A stretch of 64,000 nucleotides of DNA from Apostichopus japonicus (GCF_037975245.1 NC_092562.1:31744554-31808553); one strand, 5' to 3'; counted from the first letter of the stretch, positions 27,101 through 34,972 are shown. Numbers and translations: made by a program. Notes: generated from the letters alone by a model not told the origin.

Positions 27101-30100
27101 GTTGAAACAACATCGAAATGACTATTAGAAAAACTACAGACAAGGCAAAACAATAAAATAAATGGTATCCTCGTTTTATTTAGTACACATAGAGCATGAA
27201 AAGGTGAAATTGTTTCACCCTTCGATCATAGTGACGGTAAATTTTACGGTATTTTTCCTTCCATACCTTTATGCAATGTTTATAAGTTGATTGTAAAATT
27301 CTTCATTCGTTCCCAAAGGTCGTCTTGCTTTGAGTAAGGTGTAGTGAGCTTAAAGGGTGTTGTGATAACAGCCGTTTACCCACCTGTCTCTGTATCTGAT
27401 ACGATACAGGTAACAGTCTCTATATTCCTATAGCTTTTCCTATGGGAGTGCCGTGGACAACCTTAACCTTCTTAGGTGGGATTGTTTCATCACCCTCCCC
27501 GGCCTTCCTCCTCTAGCCTCCCCTTCCCCAGGGATATAACTTTTGTCCTCAGTAGGTCGTGCTTATATTTCTCAACCCCGTCCCCACCACACACACGCAC
27601 ATGTAATTCCAGTCTATATCAGCCCTATCAAGTCCAGTGTGCTGATTCGTGTAGCCAATAAGATTCGTTCCAATCGTACAAAGTATACTTTTAACAGGAA
27701 ACGAAACTGATTGTTGGCCACGGTATTCAGTATTTGGCAATCATTAGAAAGGATTGGACTGCTTCCATACCCGTGACCTATGTATGTGACACACATCATG
27801 GGATGGATGGAGTTGGCTGCATCTCAACTATGTTTAGTTTGGATGCCGCGGGGTGTGTCTTACAGCGTTATCTATATACTTTTGTTGTGTTTGATATATG
27901 ATTTCTGTTGTTCATCCAGCCGGCCAACTGCATTAAATTATGGTCAGCGTAGTTCCAGTAGGGTCGTTCTTCATTCATGTACAGGTTTCTATAGCTACGT
28001 TCAAATATACAGATTAATAATTCCTGTATATTTAATGGTCAGTTTAGGTTGAATTTCCAAGCTGATATCATTAATACTAAAAACCAAGCTTTTCGTAGAG
28101 AAGACTATTGTTGACTTTTCCAGTAGATTTTTTGTTTCACCGATGTATATGTCTGGAGCCATCTTAGCTACCACACAGGAGAATACAAGACCATTTCATA
28201 ACAGTGCCATTATTCGTTCCTGGTTTAATACGTTCAGTAAGTTACCATTCTTGTATCTTTATAACGCTCTAGACTACTTCCCCGTTTCATTCGTCGTTTT
28301 GCGTTCTTTTCTTCAGTTACACCCTTTAAATTTATCATTTTGTATAGTGGGCTACCAGGTAAAGCAATATTGCTTCCTCATTTCTCCTCAACCCCCTACC
28401 CATAGTGTGTGAGATATAATAGAATACATACAATCACCCACACAATCATACTGCAGAACTATTCATTACTCTACCAGGGCCCAGGCGCGTAGCCAGCCTT
28501 CGTAGTGTGAGGGGCGAAGCCAAAATATATTCCCCCAATTATCATTAAAATGAGGGAATTTAAGGTTAAGCCTTATTGACTGTATTGATATGACTCTTAC
28601 TTGCACCATGTATAGGCTCTACATTATGTTACGAATTTTAGGGGGCGGGGCACAACATTTGGCTGACGTCTGTTCTGGGGGGGGGGGGTTCTTATAGGGA
28701 ACACCCGACCTCTTTGAGAAATGTTTTTTTTTTCGGTGCAAACGAGATGCGCATTTGTGCTATCTATTTCCATCATTATTTTAACTATACATGTGTTTAT
28801 ACGACCATATGCCGTGTGTGTGATTATGAAATGTAAGCCATTTGGAAGAAAGTTTGTGAGAAAGTAGGAGACAGTGCCGTCCCTATACATGTCCCCCTGT
28901 ACGGCACTGTATATGTAACGATATCAAACATTTACCAAAACATAACAGTACGTACGGTGGATCTCATATGGAGATATTGACACTTTTGTGGCTAATTAAA
29001 CTTTTACAGTCACTGAGTCAAAGTTAACTTGTTCAGAGAAATGCTCGTTCTATGCTTAGAACGGCTTATGAGTAAAACTTTGTGAGAAGCACTGATACAC
29101 CATGGTATCAAAACAAATAGCTTAAAAATGTGACTCGAAACGGAGTCAGTGACTCGATTTTGTTAAGCACATCATGTACATTACTGTGTTAAATAAGTGG
29201 AAATAACTCCAAGTGAACCGAATAACCTCGGAGTACGATTAGAGCATATGACTCTCGCTCTCTCTCTGTCCTGCATTCTCAATCTACTTGGCCTATTCTA
29301 TCGGTGGTTATAACTCTTAGTTATTTCTTGGCCTTCCGTCAAGTAAGACACATCTTACTATGTATGAATACTTCACTAGTTTAGTGAGTGTAATATACTT
29401 CCATACATGGTTAATACCTGCATCAAGTAGCTGGCTGATCCCAATTCCCAAACTAACGCGTTTCTAGCTGCTACCTTCACCTTGTTGTTATTCAGTCTGC
29501 ACCTGTTGGGATATGTCAAGCTGCTGAGGTCAGTTCGTAGGTCTCGCCCTGCGTTAATACCTGGAAATTACACTTTATATCAGCATAGAGGTATAGCAGG
29601 GTCGAGCAGTACAATGATCATACAATGATAATAATACCTTGCTACCCTGCATAAAGAGATGAGCGGTTATTGATTAACAAGTTAATGTGAAGATTATGTT
29701 CTTTGATTTCTTATATCTTGAAAATTCAAACCCATTTAAAGTTGCTATTTATAAACATATTTCACTTTCCTCCATTCAAGAATTCAATGTCGTGTTTAAT
29801 CTTATTATTTATTAATGGACATATAAATATATTATTAGTACTGTTGTAGTGACTCGGTCTGTTTCTCGAATCGACTCAGACACGAGTCCCGATAATAAAG
29901 ACTCGACTCGAGTCTGCATGCAAAATACTTGAGTTGAGTCTCTGATTCGTAAGTTCAAAAGACTCGAGTTTGACGAAAGGTCAAAATACTCGACTTGAGT
30001 CTCAACGTATTGTAACTCGATTGACTGGAGCCTGGCTCTTGTGACTCATCTTCTATTCGAGTCATTCCCTAAATTTGGGTCCAAACGGACTTGTGACTTG

Positions 30101-33100
30101 AGTCATAAAAAACAGTGAAGTACCTTTAAATATACGCAGTGTTATAACTAGAAGACTACGATCGCCAAACTCCGCACCGGGACAGACGACGGTAAATTGT
30201 GATAACCACATAAGTAACCATATAGTGATAGGTAGGCCCTATATCCAATAATGTGTGAATATGATAGGCCAAATGTCACATGACTTATAGTGATAGGTAT
30301 ATCCAATATTATGTGAATATGATAGGCCAAATGTCACATGGCTAGGTTATATATAGCATGAATACCACACGACATCTTATTACATACATTATATATGAAG
30401 GAGATATTCATGTTGGTATGTGTGTCGAATTTAATAGGCCTGTGTAATTTATATATGGAAGTAATAGAGATTTGCTTACATCCGGGAGTTCAGTATGGCT
30501 GTACATGTAGATGAGGGGTTCTCTATTAATATTCTGCGAGGGCTCGAGAGAAAACATTGATTATAGCAAAAATGATTTTGATGATGATGATCGTCATGAT
30601 GATCATATCATGCATCATGCATGATGATGATGATCATCATCATCATTATCATGCATGATGATCACGATGATCATGATCTTAGTGATGATCAGGCGGATAT
30701 TTTTACGACGAATGACAAATGTGGGAGAATCTCGCAAGGGCCTCTGGATTACTACTTTCACGTCGTGTCTTACAATTGTGTAGATAGATACACATCTATA
30801 TAGTGTACCACACGGTATCTAGATTACAGGTACAGGATAATTCCTTCCAAACAGTTCACTCATTACCGATCAACTCTGTGTTGTCTATATTTTAACGTGC
30901 CTGTTTGTGTGTTCTTGCTTGTTCTTGTTTCGTTTTAATGAGATTCATCCTTTATTATTCTTGTTCTCTCTGCATCAGGGAAACTGACGTAGACTTTGTA
31001 TTAGTTCAAGAGTCTGGAGATAACTTAGAGGTATACACGTGGGTATGGGAGCCGACTTCACCCGGTACTGGAATAGAACAAGATGTTCTAAAGACAGCTC
31101 TGGATGACAAACAAGAAACTATCAAAGAAATCATGGACGATCCTACGTTCGACTTTACCACTGAGCTGCCAGAAGACCCAATAACCTCACAGGGATTGGA
31201 GGCGTGGTCAATAGCCTTAATCATCGCCGCAACAGTCGTGCTGTTAATAGCAATAGTCGGTTACTTTGAATTTAAGTAAGTCAAGATAAGTTTGGATGCG
31301 GGCGTAGTCAATAATCTTAGATATAGCAAATATAGTATAGTTATTGAAACGTCAAATACTCAGTCAACTTTCTGTTGTTGAACCCCACCTCCACCCCACC
31401 TCCACCCCCGCCAACTATGTCCACTTCCCTTACCCCTTCCCTATCCATCATAACAAACATTAGCATGTGATATACATGCAACTGTGTTTATTGTAATTAT
31501 TTCTTTGTCATTTTCTTATCAATGCTTCTGACCTGAGCATACAAAAGAGTTTTTTTTTATAATTATTTGTAGGTCAAGAAGGAAAGAAAGTAATTATCTT
31601 GTAGCTGGAGACAAAGAAGATGAAGAAGGACAAAGACATGGTCAGTTAATATCACGATTGATTCAAAGGATCACATCTAAAATGAAAGATAAATATAAGC
31701 TTACTCAAGGCTACAAGTCACAGATTGTGCATTTAGAATGGTGTATGGCCCCGGTTATGCAGTCAGTCGATTGGAGTCATATTAAGGGAAGGTCACTAAC
31801 ACTTGGTAGCCTACAATACACGATACATGCATCCACTTGTAAGAGTGTTATCAACTTGATATCACACCTTACCAGTCAACAGAAACTTTTAGAATGATTT
31901 GGCGAATATTTAGACTCAATGAACTCAGGAAACAAGACATGTGCAAGCCTATCAGCTGAGAACGATTTCAATATATCATTTAAGACTCATCATTTACTGA
32001 TTTAATGCCGGTCTCTCCTGATTTAATGCCGGTCTTTCCTTATTTAATGCCGGTCTCTCCTGATTTGTTCCTCATTTAAAGCCGGTCTTTTCTCTTGCAT
32101 GTTCCTCTCACAGATTCTGACAACACTCCAAGAGAAGCAGAAGAGGGCGCTGTTTCCCAAAATGGATCACCTGATGCACAAGCAACACTAGGGCAGACCC
32201 CAACAGAAACAAAGTTAGTATCAGAAAGCAAACAATTCTTGAAAGCAAGGTTTATGTTCCAAGCTTTACATTTGTAGTTGTGCATACAGTTTTCATTCTG
32301 TTTCATATACCCCCCCCCCCCACCCCCTCCAAGCAATGAAGGGAAGTATTGCATAATCCTTTCACATACTAACACAACCATGAAAAGAAGTAATATACCA
32401 TAAATAGTCTAGACTGATCTCATTATTGAAGGCCTATTTGTTCAGCTGGAGCATATCAAACACATACAATCTCCATTTGGTGAAATGTCGTGTAGGTTAC
32501 TTTCCAATGACATCTTTAATCTCCATGAGGCACATGTGACTGCTTAGCGGCTTAAAACAACCTATATTATAACATAAAAATAACACACTCACATGCTGTT
32601 TTTAACAGTGTGATATAATATGCACACAGGTAACGGTACAATGAAACTCTTTCTCATTGCAAATCTTTAAATTTATGAAGGACAAAAGGAACATGCTTTT
32701 GTAATTCCAAATTCAATACTACCCATGTCAACAAATATTTCACGTGCTGTTTTCACGTACTGACGAATATGCATATTACATTATTTTGTTTTACATAGTA
32801 ATGAATGTTTTTGAAACATCTATATGCCCTTTAAATTGTTCTACTTCCTGTAAATTTAGAACGGCAATAAAATATAATTTGTTGTCGGTAACTTAAAACC
32901 AGGAGACTGCTTACAAAAATATTATTTGTGATCAAACATTCAGTTGCATATCAGTGAAATGATTTGGACCGTGATGTATTTATTTTGTAATATTCGTCAG
33001 TACGCGAAACATGGGACGATGTGTTCACTTGATTTATTTATAATCTTTATGTTACAACTTTCTGTTCTTTCCTTTTCCTTTTCTCCTTTATCTTCTACTG

Positions 33101-33252
33101 CCTCTTCTACTTCCCATCTTCATCCTGGAAGCAACGAGTATGAGGATCTCCAGGACATTCCATTACAAGAGAAGAAGGACAAGGAGGAGAATGACAGAGG
33201 AATGCTAAATAAGGCTTACGAAGATGAAGTGGATGAATTTACAAAAGTTTGA
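2..33252 (+). CDS. CTLD-FN3-CUB-CUB-CUB type I membrane receptor gene, 5' end missing (14 exons to the proximal tail cassette)
   Basis: Fourteen exons (2-143, 1402-1755, 2728-2874, 4360-4719, 5311-5414, 6229-6499, 9906-10065, 10317-10513, 11511-11593, 13155-13285, 30979-31275, 31573-31640, 32114-32213, 33132-33252) join through GT-AG introns with matching phases into 845 codons ending in TGA. Domain order is C-type lectin, fibronectin III, three CUB domains, an uncharacterised module of about 120 residues, one transmembrane helix followed by SRRK, and an acidic tail of about 97 residues with a YEDL motif. The architecture suggests a cell-surface adhesion or recognition receptor; no ligand can be inferred. 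Signal peptide and earlier domains lie upstream of the window. The CUB domains are cysteine-poor and the lectin calcium motif is altered. A second copy of the last four exons lies 5.4 kb downstream. I recognise the domains but not an orthologous gene. Confidence 0.85.
225..1401 (+). repeat. Minisatellite, about 102-bp unit, copies of the lectin-exon acceptor
   Basis: Ten clear units, each containing TTCAATTCCAGGTCTATTTG and then GAGTGGAAGGTGA..GGAGGTG..GGTCACATG, matching the real acceptor and first 60 bases of exon 2 (1391-1460). Copies begin near 381, 482, 583, 686, 788, 890, 991, 1092, 1195 and 1297; a degenerate unit precedes them. All lie in the intron between exons 1 and 2. In copies the exon-like part carries GATTAAAGAG instead of GATTTTGGAG, which puts an in-frame TAA after GAT. 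Confidence 0.92.
1402..1755 (+). CDS. Receptor exon 2: C-terminal half of C-type lectin domain and start of FN3
   Basis: Acceptor TTCAATTCCAG, donor GTTAGT; the first two bases complete the Gly codon of exon 1 to give FWLGLFDFGVEGDWRWV, a classic lectin core. WAPKEPGNG...EDCGVM follows. The usual calcium motif EPN is EPG here, and the WND motif is replaced by a segment around VCDEYF, so canonical sugar binding is doubtful. After ICEV an FN3 domain begins, with the conserved VQWEL and GYRIFY strands. The 5' 60 bases of this exon are the source, or a relative, of the array in the preceding intron. Confidence 0.85.
1756..2727. other. Intron between receptor exons 2 and 3
   Basis: AT-rich, with no array or element that I can identify. 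Confidence 0.6.
2728..2874 (+). CDS. Receptor exon 3: second half of FN3 domain
   Basis: Acceptor TTGGCTTTCAG, donor GTAAGT, phase 1 on both sides. Encodes TSYELTDLLPSTLYITYV followed by a final strand ending VATTFT, the usual 'Y.L..L.P.T.Y.v.V.A' close of an FN3 domain. FN3 domains are commonly split by one intron, as here. Confidence 0.85.
3470..3997. repeat. Minisatellite, about 43-bp unit (TATTGTTATATCT)
   Basis: About twelve near-identical units made of TATTGTTATATCTTAG plus TATTGTTATATCTTATATCT and ATTGTAG, in the intron between exons 3 and 4. Confidence 0.9.
4360..4719 (+). CDS. Receptor exon 4: CUB domain 1
   Basis: A single exon of 120 codons (acceptor CTTACCAAAG, donor GTAAAA, phase 1-1) encodes a whole CUB domain: opening Cys, NGTITSPQYPNPYPNN, FCEWYL, then FE...YDYLTIGEG and a closing GFSIDVSI strand. 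Only the first disulfide pair is visible; the second cysteine pair of classical CUB domains is absent. Acidic residues in the FE and YDYL positions, used for calcium in cbEGF/CUB-type sites, are kept. Confidence 0.9.
5311..5414 (+). CDS. Receptor exon 5: CUB domain 2, first part
   Basis: Acceptor TCCTTTTAAG; donor GTAAGA; enters in phase 1 and leaves in phase 0. Encodes GGTISSPNFDQGLFYPNNI, the start of a second CUB domain. It contains no cysteine. Confidence 0.75.
5675..6135. repeat. Minisatellite, about 79-bp unit
   Basis: About six units with GGTTACCTATAAATCAAGTG, TTAGACATCTGTTGGGTAAC and TAATTACCTGTGATGAGA, in the intron that splits CUB domain 2. Confidence 0.85.
6229..6499 (+). CDS. Receptor exon 6: CUB domain 2, second part
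   Basis: Acceptor CATTGTCAG, donor GTAAGC after GAGAAC, phase 0 in and phase 1 out. Encodes DLIWFITVSKGYQVDFLV, VDYLKVGEG, NQAWIRFTADES and GFSLEW, all CUB core strands. This CUB has no cysteine. The reading frame stays open across the donor for about 280 more codons because the following intron is a 51-bp repeat array; phase matching to the exon at 9906 shows the donor at 6500 is the normal boundary. Confidence 0.8.
6513..9890 (+). repeat. 51-bp minisatellite of about 66 units, intronic but in frame with exon 6
   Basis: The unit is 51 bp = 17 codons, reading SHDITDASFEMLTSPSS in the frame of exon 6. Variants are mostly amino-acid-changing (S/Y, D/G, D/N, A/V, I/F), which argues against protein-level selection. 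In-frame stops occur at 7357, 8587, 9227 and 9828; two identical internal deletions (near 8700 and 9296) shift frame. Array variants recur in blocks, for example the TTTTAG stop unit at 8585 and 9826. It sits between donor 6500 and acceptor 9905. Confidence 0.92.
9906..10065 (+). CDS. Receptor exon 7: CUB domain 3, first part
   Basis: Acceptor is a T-run then TTATCTTAG; donor GTAAGA after TTTGG. The split codon C+CT and later phase 2 keep the frame. Encodes CPAQELTEASGLIQSPDYPN, DCVWTITLP and a VFEEFALEFG strand, typical of CUB. Two cysteines are present (first disulfide). Confidence 0.9.
10317..10513 (+). CDS. Receptor exon 8: CUB domain 3, second part
   Basis: Acceptor CTTCAACAG; donor GTAAGC after CAGTACCTA; phase 2 in, phase 1 out. 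Encodes FDYLYVGEGPDLDENV, NQVWLRFTSDEA and GFSIQYSS, then a short proline/threonine linker. The last 40 bases of the exon and its donor are repeated 14 times in the adjoining intron. Confidence 0.88.
10474..11284 (+). repeat. 56-bp minisatellite, copies of the CUB3 exon donor
   Basis: Unit is the last 40 bases of exon 8 (TATAGCAGTACCCCCCTCTC, CACACCAGTACCTA) plus donor GTAAGCTCACTTGTATATAC; some units are 48 bp, lacking TTGTATAT. There are 15 copies of CAGTACCTAGTAAGCT, counting the real donor at 10514. Each copy also carries a TATATACAG or CTATACAG that could act as an acceptor. Confidence 0.95.
11511..11593 (+). CDS. Receptor exon 9: linker and first strand of juxtamembrane module
   Basis: Acceptor TTCTTTTGCAG, donor GTAAGA, phase 1 in and phase 0 out. 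Encodes a PPRTPSLENRQ linker followed by SSVIIVVLDQNQSW, a predicted beta strand that probably opens the module before the membrane. Confidence 0.8.
11630..12830. repeat. 43-bp minisatellite with a 430-bp higher-order repeat
   Basis: About 28 units of ACCTAATATGTAGGTATGTA plus GGGACAAAGGGAGGGCTGCAGCT, in the intron between exons 9 and 10. A ten-unit block (about 11855-12230) recurs 430 bases later (12285-12660). Confidence 0.9.
13155..13285 (+). CDS. Receptor exon 10: juxtamembrane module, helix and basic site
   Basis: Acceptor TTTGTTAACAG, donor GTAAGT, phase 0 in and phase 2 out. Encodes FPDNELTLAIAVAQALTEYC (helix-like), a second Cys, then SVKRRRKLLASEY. The KRRR run fits a loose proprotein-convertase site. 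The phase-2 end fits both exon 11 copies (30979 and 36381). Confidence 0.8.
13310..13600. repeat. G-rich degenerate minisatellite
   Basis: Repeats of GGGGACATGTAGTCATGGGG, about 30-bp period, just inside the intron after exon 10. Open frames on either strand here are a by-product. Confidence 0.75.
13960..14330 (-). pseudogene. Non-LTR retrotransposon endonuclease fragment
   Basis: On the minus strand broken frames read RKGGRVGLFV..KLNIV, then FNDLVLTNINNDTI, then, after a frame shift, GVLINDISDHSPVF. This order and the SDH motif are typical of the AP-endonuclease domain of CR1/L2-type LINEs. Upstream an FDESWLDNEPNSGI segment matches the usual ETWL region. Stops and shifts show it is dead. 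Confidence 0.65.
14790..14885 (+). mobile_element. Possible retroelement 3' end
   Basis: TTTGTAAAGCACAG..ATCGCG..TGCGCTATACAAG followed by TTATTATTATAATTA resembles 3' tails of marine-animal LINEs and SINEs. Extent is uncertain. Confidence 0.4.
15370..18512. repeat. 46-bp minisatellite of nearly 60 units
   Basis: Unit is CATGATTGCATTTGTCTTTC plus ATAGTACTAACTTTGTCCTG and GATTTT, with variants (GATAG, CATGG, CTAGTTTG). It is interrupted by an inserted element at 15739-16182. It lies in the large intron of the receptor gene. Confidence 0.93.
15739..16182. mobile_element. 444-bp MITE inserted in the 46-bp array
   Basis: Ends are CAGGCATGAGACT and AGTCTCATCCCTG, imperfect terminal inverted repeats that also share CCGCGG nearby. 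The array motif GCATTT flanks both sides (15733-15738 and 16183-16188). No coding capacity; very T-rich inside. Confidence 0.75.
18513..19124. other. Intronic sequence
   Basis: Unique AT-rich DNA; nothing recognised. Confidence 0.5.
19125..19600. repeat. 48-bp minisatellite
   Basis: About nine units of GGTGGGTTACAGGTGGGTAT plus TTCTAGGGTACATATACACA and TTGGGCTT. Open frames across it arise because 48 is a multiple of three. Confidence 0.9.
19601..20760. other. Intronic sequence with rising CpG content
   Basis: No array. From about 20450 CpG becomes more frequent (for example CACGACACCCGACTC, CGCGCATAGG, ACGACCGG), unlike flanking DNA, which may mark promoter-type sequence ahead of the short frame at 20811. 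Confidence 0.35.
20769..20799 (+). promoter_or_regulatory. CRE and AP-1 consensus sites
   Basis: A perfect CRE palindrome TGACGTCA (20769-20776) and a perfect AP-1 site TGAGTCA (20793-20799) lie within 45 bases upstream of an ATG at 20811. Such sites also occur by chance. Confidence 0.35.
20811..20948 (+). CDS. Unrecognised short frame or first exon (45 codons)
   Basis: ATG to TAA encodes MSSRVHTVSVESLSLEDYPK, then LGHHGEIRLLKRKRSQ and a hydrophobic end. A possible donor GTAACG at 20946 would leave phase 2, which fits the candidate acceptor at 26105 and also the receptor exon 11 acceptors. Composition looks protein-like and it lies outside repeats, but I recognise no family. It may be a chance frame. 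Confidence 0.25.
   Translation: MSSRVHTVSVESLSLEDYPKLGHHGEIRLLKRKRSQVYTAHAVVG
21189..21554 (-). CDS. Unrecognised 121-codon frame, possible exon
   Basis: One of the longest non-repeat open frames here that I could not assign. Reading on the minus strand, a strong pyrimidine-rich acceptor (TTATTTCTTTCTTGTCAG) falls inside it near 21507, followed by LIHLLVQKYADQHLPWEHSQ and KRRNQEYQANAIGLYKPLLK. No domain recognised; could be a terminal exon of a nested minus-strand gene or chance. Confidence 0.22.
   Translation of the reverse strand: MTYDLTQVKICYFFLVRLIHLLVQKYADQHLPWEHSQIILSRIWYFNMTTRALPPVLINSDIKRRNQEYQANAIGLYKPLLKRDGLIITACCYDLTDKLTLYICPSTTPRVVCRGVLSTYL
22040..22770. repeat. 44-bp minisatellite
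   Basis: About sixteen units of CCTTGAGCGCCAGTCCTAGC plus CACGTCACTTAGCGTACAAT and GTAA. Unusually CpG-rich for the arrays of this window. Confidence 0.9.
22771..24340. other. Intronic sequence without recognised gene
   Basis: Mixed unique sequence; no supported exon or element. Confidence 0.4.
24345..25410. repeat. 40-bp minisatellite
   Basis: About 22 units of GGGAGGTTCTTGCCATACTT plus GTAATAAGTTGTCTTATATA, interrupted by a 161-bp insertion (24449-24609). Confidence 0.9.
24449..24609 (+). mobile_element. Short retroelement insertion with 13-bp target duplication
   Basis: Flanked by CACTTGTAATAAT at 24436-24448 and 24610-24622. Ends with TTTGAAGAAGATCCTGCTA, GGATCGAAACGTC and CTTACTTTTACA, a block shared with the insertion at 36908-37016. 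The GAAGAAG...GAAACGTC motif is common in retroelement tails of aquatic animals. Confidence 0.75.
25411..26091. other. Intronic sequence
   Basis: Unique AT-rich DNA with no supported feature. Confidence 0.4.
26106..26301 (+). CDS. Unrecognised coding-like segment (possible last exon)
   Basis: An open segment from 26092, ending in TGA at 26299, with candidate acceptor ATGTCTTCAG at 26105. It reads PTGEADLRNVILQTERETN, VGYIHEKSKEIHFIWEIS, then SFQQKAVDLIKSKYDVIES. Sequence is complex and protein-like, with no repeats. Phase 2 matches the candidate donor at 20946, giving a hypothetical two-exon product of about 110 residues inside the receptor intron. Family unknown; the acceptor has a weak pyrimidine tract. 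Confidence 0.25.
26432..26764. mobile_element. Foldback MITE of about 330 bp
   Basis: Nearly the whole element is an inverted repeat. Each end carries three copies of ATGTTCCGAC separated by GTCTTT/GTCTCT (left 26442-26485, right 26714-26760 in reverse). ACCGTCTCTGC flanks it at 26421-26431 and 26765-26775, an 11-bp direct repeat that is probably the target duplication. Both strands are open because of the symmetry; there is no gene. Confidence 0.8.
26776..29830. other. Intronic sequence without recognised gene
   Basis: About 3 kb of unique or old-repeat DNA. A SINE- or MITE-like start GGCGCGTAGCCAGCC lies near 28483. Short frames here (27780, 28143, minus 28890) show no domain. Confidence 0.45.
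29845..30110. repeat. Cluster of ACTCGAGTC-type palindromes
   Basis: Irregular copies of GACTCGAGTC, CGACTTGAGTC and GACTCGACTCGAGTC over about 260 bases, next to the start of the duplication. Confidence 0.6.
30570..30690. repeat. ATG/CAT palindromic microsatellite, copy A
   Basis: Runs of ATGATG switch to CATCAT several times, so the tract can fold on itself. Counterpart in copy B at 35985-36100. Confidence 0.8.
30979..31275 (+). CDS. Receptor exon 11A: end of juxtamembrane module and transmembrane helix
   Basis: Acceptor CTCTGCATCAG with phase 2, donor GTAAGT. Encodes ETDVDFVLVQESGDNLEVYT, a helix around QDVLKTALDDKQETIKEIM, an acidic TELPEDPIT stalk, then AWSIALIIAATVVLLIAIV as the transmembrane helix. 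The alternating strand and helix pattern with exons 9-10 resembles a SEA-like or ferredoxin-like fold, which is an inference only. Confidence 0.85.
31573..31640 (+). CDS. Receptor exon 12A: stop-transfer and start of cytoplasmic tail
   Basis: Acceptor TTATTTGTAG, donor GTCAGT, phase 2 in and phase 1 out. Encodes KSRRKESNYLVAGDKEDEEG and QRH: basic stop-transfer residues, then an acidic patch. Confidence 0.8.
32114..32213 (+). CDS. Receptor exon 13A: cytoplasmic tail
   Basis: Acceptor TCCTCTCACAG, donor GTTAGT, phase 1 in and phase 2 out. Encodes a hydrophilic tail segment beginning DSDNTPREAEEGAVSQNGSP. No known domain. Confidence 0.8.
33132..33252 (+). CDS. Receptor exon 14A: tail end and stop
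   Basis: A long pyrimidine tract (33060-33126) precedes the acceptor GGAAG. Phase 2 joins to give NNEYEDLQDIPLQEKKDKEE and ends DEVDEFTKV then TGA. YEDL fits a tyrosine-based YxxL/YxxPhi sorting or signalling motif. A poly(A) signal follows 49 bases later. Confidence 0.8.
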
Positions 33253-33300
33253 TGAAAATATTTGTTGACACAGAGTTTTTAAAAGATTTTTTGATTTATA

Positions 33301-33306
33301 AATAAA
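33301..33306 (+). terminator. AATAAA poly(A) signal, proximal cassette
   Basis: Canonical hexamer 49 bases after the exon 14A stop; a matching one follows the duplicated stop at 38817. Confidence 0.7.
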
Positions 33307-34254
33307 GTTTAAGTAGAACTGGAAAACTTTGATTTATTGGCTGTCATTAGTTCAGTGTCTCTGACTGTGTTCAAGCAGCTGATAGCAGCACCAGAAATTT
33401 GAATGTTGGTGGGAAGGTGGGAAGTGGGGTGGGGGGTGTGCTTACAAGGTTTGTTGAGTGGTTGAAGTCAATTGTACATCTGTATTTTAATATTATGTCT
33501 TGAAGCATAAATATTGTAACAAGAGGGTAAGGTGAATTATTTCATATTCAATAATGCTTGCAATCATTACATGAGCACCTACTATTCACCAATCAAGACT
33601 AATAATACTTTTCAAATTTCAATTTTAGACACTTTTATAATTGTTTTCCACTAAATTGCCTATATCAGCAAATCAAGTTATCTTCCCACAAGATTTTAAT
33701 CAATTTAATACACTTTAAGGTTAATGAAAGTAGTTAAAACAATTGTTTGTACCTGTCTGGAGAGAACCTTTTGAGGGATTGATATGCCCCCCCCCCCCCC
33801 CCCTCACCATTAACCATATAAGTTCCATGCTATGTTAGACTCAAGTAATGGTCAAATGCACAATGATGACTAGACATAGCTTGTTGATAGTAAGCAAGGA
33901 TGAAAACTTAATGGTATAATATCTCTTTGAATTATCTTAAAGAAGAAGCAATTCAGGCCCATATTATAGCTTTTAGATCTATTTCATCATTTATGCAGTA
34001 CAAGAACAAGTGGAATCAAGTTCGATTGGCCAATGAGTTGAATAAATTGAGTGCAATCATTAGTTCAAAATACTTTATCCTTCTTTTGTCATCTATTTGT
34101 TAATCTGGATTAAAGTTCAAGTCATCTCAAGTGGAAAGTGTGTCTTGGGTTGCTTAATAACTTTTTAATAACATTGCAAGATTTGTGAATAATGGTTGTG
34201 CCTGTCAAACATTAGGGGAAGAAAGAACTGTAAGAATGAGAGTTTCATTTGCCA

Positions 34255-34800
34255 AAAATATCCACAAGTATCTTTCAATATCCACAAGTACCTTTTTATA
34301 TCCACAAGTATCTTGCGACATCCACAAGTATCTTGTAATATCCACAAGTATCTTTAAATATCCATACGTATCTTGTGATATCCACAAGTATTTTGTGACA
34401 CCAACAAATATCTTGTGATATCCACAAGTATCTTGTGATATCCATAAGTATCTTGTGATATCCACAAGTATCTTGTGATATCCACAAGTATTTTGTGACA
34501 CCAACAAGTATCTTGTGATATCCACAAGTATCTTGTGATATCCACAAGTATCTTTTAATATCCACAAGTATCTTTAAATATCCATAAGTATTTTGTGACA
34601 CCAACAAGTATCTTGTGATATCCACAAGTATCTTGTGATATCCACAAGTATCTTGTGAAATCCACAAGTATTATGTGACACCAACAAGTATCTTGTGATA
34701 TCTACAAGTATCTTGTGATATCCACAAGTATCTTGTGATATCCGCAAGTATCTTGTGATATTAACACTAAGTATCTTTTAATATACACACTAAGTATCTT
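34255..34800. repeat. 20-bp minisatellite, copy A (about 27 units)
   Basis: Unit TATCCACAAGTATCTTGTGA, downstream of the proximal poly(A) signal. Open frames on both strands are artefacts of the period. Confidence 0.9.
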
Positions 34801-34972
34801 GTTATAAAGTCACGCAAGAACTCAGTTCATTCTGAAACATTTTGGGAAATTTCACAATTGTTGTCACTTTTTCTTTCTGCTAGAGGTTAGTAAACAGAGA
34901 GGATATGAAGACGGTTTCAGTTCTAGTTCAAGTTTAAACTTTACCTTAAACCAGGATACACAATGTATCTGA

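Larger units (their letters stand above)
30159..34972 (+). repeat. Tandem segmental duplication, copy A
   Basis: Starts at CGATCGCCAAAC and ends near CACAATGTATCTG. Order of content: 5' intron part, ATG/CAT microsatellite, exons 11A-14A, poly(A) signal, C-run, 20-bp array. Introns align with copy B over almost their whole length with small indels, implying a recent event. Boundaries are good to about 10-20 bases. Confidence 0.9.

Noticed and set aside
30905-30978. ATG-like start before exon 11A giving a separate small membrane protein
   Set aside because: The frame upstream is the acceptor tract; the phase-2 junction to exon 10 explains the exon better. The same holds for copy B at 36307.
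32944-33131. Upstream extension of exon 14A as coding
   Set aside because: It is the pyrimidine tract and branch region before the acceptor; copy B keeps the exon but not the extension length.
34165-34667. ILVDITRYLWISQDTCGYHK repeats as a protein
   Set aside because: A 20-bp array read in several frames; downstream of a poly(A) signal.
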